Source: an uncultured Veillonellaceae bacterium (GTDB lineage: Bacteria > Bacillota > Negativicutes > Selenomonadales > Selenomonadaceae). Taken from it: a DNA stretch of 64,000 bases. The position numbers were made by a program, and so were the translations under genes. Shown one piece after another: positions 60,721 to 64,000 of this stretch (positions within the stretch are counted from its first letter, which is position 1; the number at the start of each line of letters is the position of its first letter). Location of the stretch: contig OMWS01000004.1 of the NCBI GenBank assembly GCA_900314825.1, forward strand, positions 56,843 to 120,842. Reading direction: 5' to 3'. Below the pieces are notes generated by a model. That model saw only the letters and a program-made list of their open reading frames with translations, ran no database searches and was not told where the DNA came from.

Positions 60721-61650
60721 ATGGGATTTTTTGACAAACTGAAACGCGGGCTGAACAAGACGCGCGAGAACTTGACGCAGAAGATTGAGAAGCTCGTGAT
60801 CGGCTACGCGGACATCGACGACGACTTCCTCGACGAGCTCGAAGAGACGCTCATCATGGCCGACGTCGGCGTGCAGACGACGGAAAAACTCATGGCCGCC
60901 GTGCGGAAGGGCATCAAAAAGAAGGAAATCAACAGCCCCGCAGACCTCCGGCCGTTCCTCGCCAAAGAGATCACGGCGATCCTCACGGCGGGCGAGGAAA
61001 ACGACCGCACGCGCGTGGCCGCGGAAGGGCCCACGGTGCTGCTCGTCATCGGCGTGAACGGCGCAGGCAAGACGACGACGATCGGCAAGCTCGCTGCGTT
61101 CTACAAAGGGCAGGGAAAGTCCGTGCTGCTCGCGGCGGCCGATACGTTCCGCGCGGCGGCCATCGACCAGCTCGAGGTCTGGGGGCAGCGCACGGGCGTG
61201 CGCGTCATCAAGCACGAAGAGGGCTCCGATCCTGCCGCCGTCGCCTTTGACGCCGTCAAGGCCGCGAAAGCGCGCAACGTCGATCTCCTGATTGTCGACA
61301 CGGCCGGAAGATTGCAGACAAAATCGAACCTCATGCAGGAGCTTGAGAAAATCAATCGCGTCATCGGCCGCGAAATCCCGGGCGCGCCGCACGAGACGCT
61401 CCTCGTCCTCGACGCGACGACGGGGCAGAACGCCATCAGCCAGGCCGAGCTCTTCACGAAAGCCGCGCCAATCACGGGCGTCGTCCTCACGAAGCTCGAC
61501 GGCACAGCAAAAGGCGGCGTCGTCATCGGCATCAAGAGCCAGCTTTCAATGCCCGTGAAATGGATCGGCGTCGGCGAAGGCATCGAAGATTTGCGGCCCT
61601 TTGTCGCCGAGGACTTTGCGAAGGCGCTGCTGGGAGAAGCAGACGCGTGA
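60721..61650 (+). CDS. ftsY: Signal recognition particle receptor FtsY
   Basis: SRP GTPase receptor at the membrane, needed for co-translational insertion. The 309-residue protein has an N domain (FFDKLKRGLNKTRENLTQKI) without the long acidic extension of E. coli FtsY, and the G domain: GVNGAGKTTTIGKLA, DTFRAAAIDQLEVW, DTAGRLQTKSNLM, TKLDGTAKGG, and the closing IGVGEGIEDLRPF. It follows smc closely and has no terminator before the leuS promoter. Confidence 0.96.
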   Translation: MGFFDKLKRGLNKTRENLTQKIEKLVIGYADIDDDFLDELEETLIMADVGVQTTEKLMAAVRKGIKKKEINSPADLRPFLAKEITAILTAGEENDRTRVAAEGPTVLLVIGVNGAGKTTTIGKLAAFYKGQGKSVLLAAADTFRAAAIDQLEVWGQRTGVRVIKHEEGSDPAAVAFDAVKAAKARNVDLLIVDTAGRLQTKSNLMQELEKINRVIGREIPGAPHETLLVLDATTGQNAISQAELFTKAAPITGVVLTKLDGTAKGGVVIGIKSQLSMPVKWIGVGEGIEDLRPFVAEDFAKALLGEADA

Positions 61651-61657
61651 GAAATAT

Positions 61658-61686
61658 TTGACGGAACTTTTTTTCTTCGGTATAAT
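61658..61686 (+). promoter_or_regulatory. Promoter of leuS
   Basis: TTGACG, 17-base spacer, TATAAT, beginning 8 bases after the ftsY stop. It leaves a leader of about 105 bases before leuS. Confidence 0.8.
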
Positions 61687-61710
61687 AAAAAAGAATATTT
61701 ATTTTCTGAA

Positions 61711-61786
61711 AGCCCGCACACGCGGGCACTTTTGAGAGGAGCTTGAGGAGTTGTTGCAGGGAGTCGTGCAACAACTCTTTTCTTTT
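61711..61786 (+). promoter_or_regulatory. leuS leader with terminator-like hairpin next to the ribosome site
   Basis: GCCCGC-ACAC-GCGGGC (from about 61711) is followed by a perfect 11-bp stem GAGTTGTTGCA/TGCAACAACTC (61748-61777) and TTTTCTTTT (61778-61786), right before AGGAGG of leuS. The T-box consensus segment is absent. It resembles a transcription attenuator of unknown trigger. Confidence 0.5.
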
Positions 61787-61799
61787 AGGAGGAACCAGC

Positions 61800-64000
61800 A
61801 TGGAGAGATATGCGCCGCAGGACATCGAAGCGAAATGGCAGAAGAAGTGGGAAGAGGAGGATGCCTACCATACGGTGGCGGACCCGAAGCGGCCGAAGTA
61901 TTATGCACTTGAGATGTTCCCGTATCCGTCGGGGAACCTCCACATGGGGCACGTCCGCAACTATGCGATCGGCGATGTCATGGCGCGCTACAAGACGATG
62001 GAAGGCTACAACGTCATGCATCCGATGGGCTTTGATTCCTTTGGCATGCCGGCGGAAAATGCGGCAATCCAGCACGGCGTGAAGCCATCGGACTGGACGT
62101 ACCGCAACATCGAGAACATGGAGCGCCAGCAGAAGATGCTCGGCCTGTCGTACGATTGGGACCGCGAGGTGAAGACGTGCGCGCCGGATTATTACCGCTG
62201 GACGCAGTGGCTGTTCGAGCTTTTCTACAAGCGCGGCCTCGCTTACAAGAAAAAGGCGTCCGTCAACTGGTGCGACACGTGCGGCACGGTGCTCGCGAAT
62301 GAGCAGGTCATCGACGGCAAGTGCTGGCGCTGCGATTCGCCGGTGCAGAAAAAGGACCTTTCGCAGTGGTTCCTCAAGATCACGGACTATGCCGACGTGC
62401 TCCTGAAAGATTTGAAGAAACTGCCGGGCTGGCCGGAGCGCGTCAAGACGATGCAGGACAACTGGATCGGCCGTAGCGAAGGCCTCGAGTTCACGCTCGA
62501 CGCGCCGGAGCTCGGTGAGAAGATCGCGGCGTACACGACGCGTCCCGACACGGTCTACGGCATCACGTTCCTCGCGCTCGCGGCGGAGCATCCGCTCGTC
62601 GAGAAGCTCTGCGAGAACAATCCGAAGGCCGAGAAAATCCGCGCCTTTGTCCAGCGCACGCGCAACCAGTCCGAGATCGAGCGTACGTCGAGCGAGTCGG
62701 AAAAGGAAGGCGTTTTCACCGGCGCGTACTGCGTGAACCCGTTCAATGGCAACAAAGTCCAGATCTGGGTCACGAACTACGTGCTCGCCGACTACGGCAC
62801 GGGCGCGGTCATCGGCGTGCCGTCCGAGGATCAACGCGACTGGATGTTCGCGACGAAATATGATATCCCGAAGATCATCACGCTGCAGCCGAAAGACCGC
62901 ACGTTAAAATTAGAGGAAATGACCGAGGCCTATACGGACAAGGACGGCGTGCTCGTGAATTCCGCCGAGTTCACCGGCATGGAGATCCACGCGGCCATGC
63001 AGGGCATCATGGACCTCGCCGAGCAGAAAGGCTTTGGCAAGCGCCGCGTGAACTTCCGCCTGCGCGACTGGCTCATCTCGCGCCAGCGCTATTGGGGCGC
63101 GCCGATCCCGGTCATCAACTGCCCGCATTGCGGCGAAGTGCTCGTGCCCGAGGAAGACCTCCCCGTGCTGCTGCCGGAGGACGTGTCGTTCGAGCAGGGC
63201 TCGCTGTCGCCGCTTGCGTCCAGCAAGAGCTTTGTCCACTGCAAGTGCCCGAAGTGCGGCGCGGACGCGACGCGCGAGACGGACACGATGGACACGTTCA
63301 TCTGCTCGTCGTGGTACTTCCTGCGCTACACGGACCCGCACAACGACAAGGAACCGTTCGCAAAGGACAAAGTGAACTATTGGGCGCCGGTCGACCAGTA
63401 CATCGGCGGCATCGAGCACGCCATCCTTCATTTGCTCTATTCGCGCTTCTTCACGAAAGTGCTGCACGACGCCGGCCTCGTCGACTTTGACGAGCCGTTC
63501 ACGAACCTCCTGACGCAAGGCATGGTGCTGAAAGACGGCTCGAAGATGTCGAAGTCGAAGGGCAACGTCGTCTCGCCGGAAGAAATCATCCAGAAATACG
63601 GCGCCGACACCGCGCGCCTCTTCATCCTCTTCGCGGCTCCTGTGGACCGCGACCTCGAGTGGAGCGACCAGGGCGTCGAGGGCGCCTACCGCTTCCTCGG
63701 CCGCGTCTGGCGCATCCTCGGCCATTTCGAAGACGCCATCAAGAGCGGGCAAGACGACTATGACGTTACTACGTTAACAAAAGAAGAAAAAGACCTGCGC
63801 CGCGTGCTCCACACGACGATCAAGAAAGTCACGGAAGACGTGCGCGACCGCTTCATGTTCAATACGGCCGTCTCCGCCGTCATGGAGCTCGTCAATGCGT
63901 TCTACGCGTTCCAAGACAAGGACGTGAGCGCCGGCCTCGTCCGCGAGCTCGCGAAGGACCTCCTCCTCATGCTCGCGCCGTTCGCCCCGCACATCACGGA
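61800..64000 (+). CDS. leuS: Leucyl-tRNA synthetase, 5' part
   Basis: Class Ia synthetase charging tRNA-Leu; about 733 codons are visible before the window ends. HIGH-type motif [15 protein letters not shown] near residue 42, the CP1 editing domain ([24 protein letters not shown] near 338-348), two zinc-knuckle-like pairs ([12 protein letters not shown] and CPHCGE/CPKCGA) and KMSKS in [11 protein letters not shown]. In the editing motif the usual His before Asp (HDxRD) is Glu at residue 343. ATG 61800 has a TAGGAGGAACC ribosome site. A leader hairpin lies just upstream. Confidence 0.97.
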   Translation, partial: MERYAPQDIEAKWQKKWEEEDAYHTVADPKRPKYYALEMFPYPSGNLHMGHVRNYAIGDVMARYKTMEGYNVMHPMGFDSFGMPAENAAIQHGVKPSDWTYRNIENMERQQKMLGLSYDWDREVKTCAPDYYRWTQWLFELFYKRGLAYKKKASVNWCDTCGTVLANEQVIDGKCWRCDSPVQKKDLSQWFLKITDYADVLLKDLKKLPGWPERVKTMQDNWIGRSEGLEFTLDAPELGEKIAAYTTRPDTVYGITFLALAAEHPLVEKLCENNPKAEKIRAFVQRTRNQSEIERTSSESEKEGVFTGAYCVNPFNGNKVQIWVTNYVLADYGTGAVIGVPSEDQRDWMFATKYDIPKIITLQPKDRTLKLEEMTEAYTDKDGVLVNSAEFTGMEIHAAMQGIMDLAEQKGFGKRRVNFRLRDWLISRQRYWGAPIPVINCPHCGEVLVPEEDLPVLLPEDVSFEQGSLSPLASSKSFVHCKCPKCGADATRETDTMDTFICSSWYFLRYTDPHNDKEPFAKDKVNYWAPVDQYIGGIEHAILHLLYSRFFTKVLHDAGLVDFDEPFTNLLTQGMVLKDGSKMSKSKGNVVSPEEIIQKYGADTARLFILFAAPVDRDLEWSDQGVEGAYRFLGRVWRILGHFEDAIKSGQDDYDVTTLTKEEKDLRRVLHTTIKKVTEDVRDRFMFNTAVSAVMELVNAFYAFQDKDVSAGLVRELAKDLLLMLAPFAPHIT

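Noticed and set aside
58621..61392. A 923-codon open frame opposite smc and ftsY
   Set aside because: Complementary-strand shadow over two certain genes; no ribosome site and no recognisable domain.
61687..61800. T-box riboswitch upstream of leuS
   Set aside because: The leader is too short and lacks the conserved T-box segment, although a terminator-like stem is present.

Overview
The window looks like a chromosomal segment of an anaerobic Negativicutes bacterium, probably of the Selenomonas/Mitsuokella group. This is inferred from gene content and codon style, not from a database match. The DNA is GC-rich with strongly GC-ending codons. It combines Firmicutes-type genes (a PolC-type polymerase fragment, PyrK/class 1B PyrD, SMC-FtsY, M29 aminopeptidase) with hfq, FeoAB and a rubrerythrin, as expected of an anaerobe. 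Housekeeping and biosynthetic genes dominate. One accessory stretch (about 37.8-43.1 kb) differs in style.

Layout. 0-7.6 kb: end of rplT, a TrmH-type RNA methyltransferase carrying an in-frame palindrome, thiN on the other strand, then an MBL hydrolase-miaA-hfq run, dut-rarA, and an Rrf2 regulator coupled to a cysteine desulfurase. 7.7-8.8 kb (minus strand): a small unknown protein and rubrerythrin. 9.1-10.9 kb: tsaE-tsaB-rimI. 11.1-15.2 kb: two tandem chemoreceptors with amino-acid-type dCache sensors. 15.3-19.3 kb: a short-chain dehydrogenase, a transaldolase-like aldolase and an esterase/ATP-grasp pair. 19.6-23.4 kb: cobI with a cobalamin/iron-chelate ABC importer. 23.4-26.2 kb: a ferrous iron locus, feoA-feoB-small Cys-rich protein, in which feoB is frameshifted by an 11-bp tandem duplication.

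26.4-33.0 kb: a DeoR regulator, then purE-purF-purM-purN-purH(cyclohydrolase only)-purD. 33.2-37.7 kb: an EAL phosphodiesterase, an M29 aminopeptidase and an IMP dehydrogenase that resembles the trichomonad enzyme. 37.8-43.1 kb: the accessory block, with a candidate PD-(D/E)xK protein on the minus strand, two unknown proteins, an RNase J-like metallo-hydrolase and a truncated PolC. 43.2-46.8 kb: a two-component pair, a membrane-anchored unknown protein and a second response regulator. 46.9-53.8 kb: branched-chain amino acid genes ilvN-ilvC-leuC-leuD-leuB-ilvB, repeatedly interrupted by palindromic elements. 53.9-55.7 kb: pyrK-pyrD. 56.2-64 kb: a LysR regulator, smc, ftsY and the 5' part of leuS.

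Two families of short palindromic repeats, here called A and B, recur between genes, mainly in 48-56 kb. One family B copy contains a nested 53-bp hairpin. The observations most worth following are the feoB duplication, the palindrome inside the methyltransferase gene, the truncated PolC and its accessory neighbours, the trichomonad-like IMP dehydrogenase, the esterase/ATP-grasp pair and the inverted family B pair around ilvB-pyrKD. No CRISPR array, tRNA, rRNA, transposase or prophage was seen.
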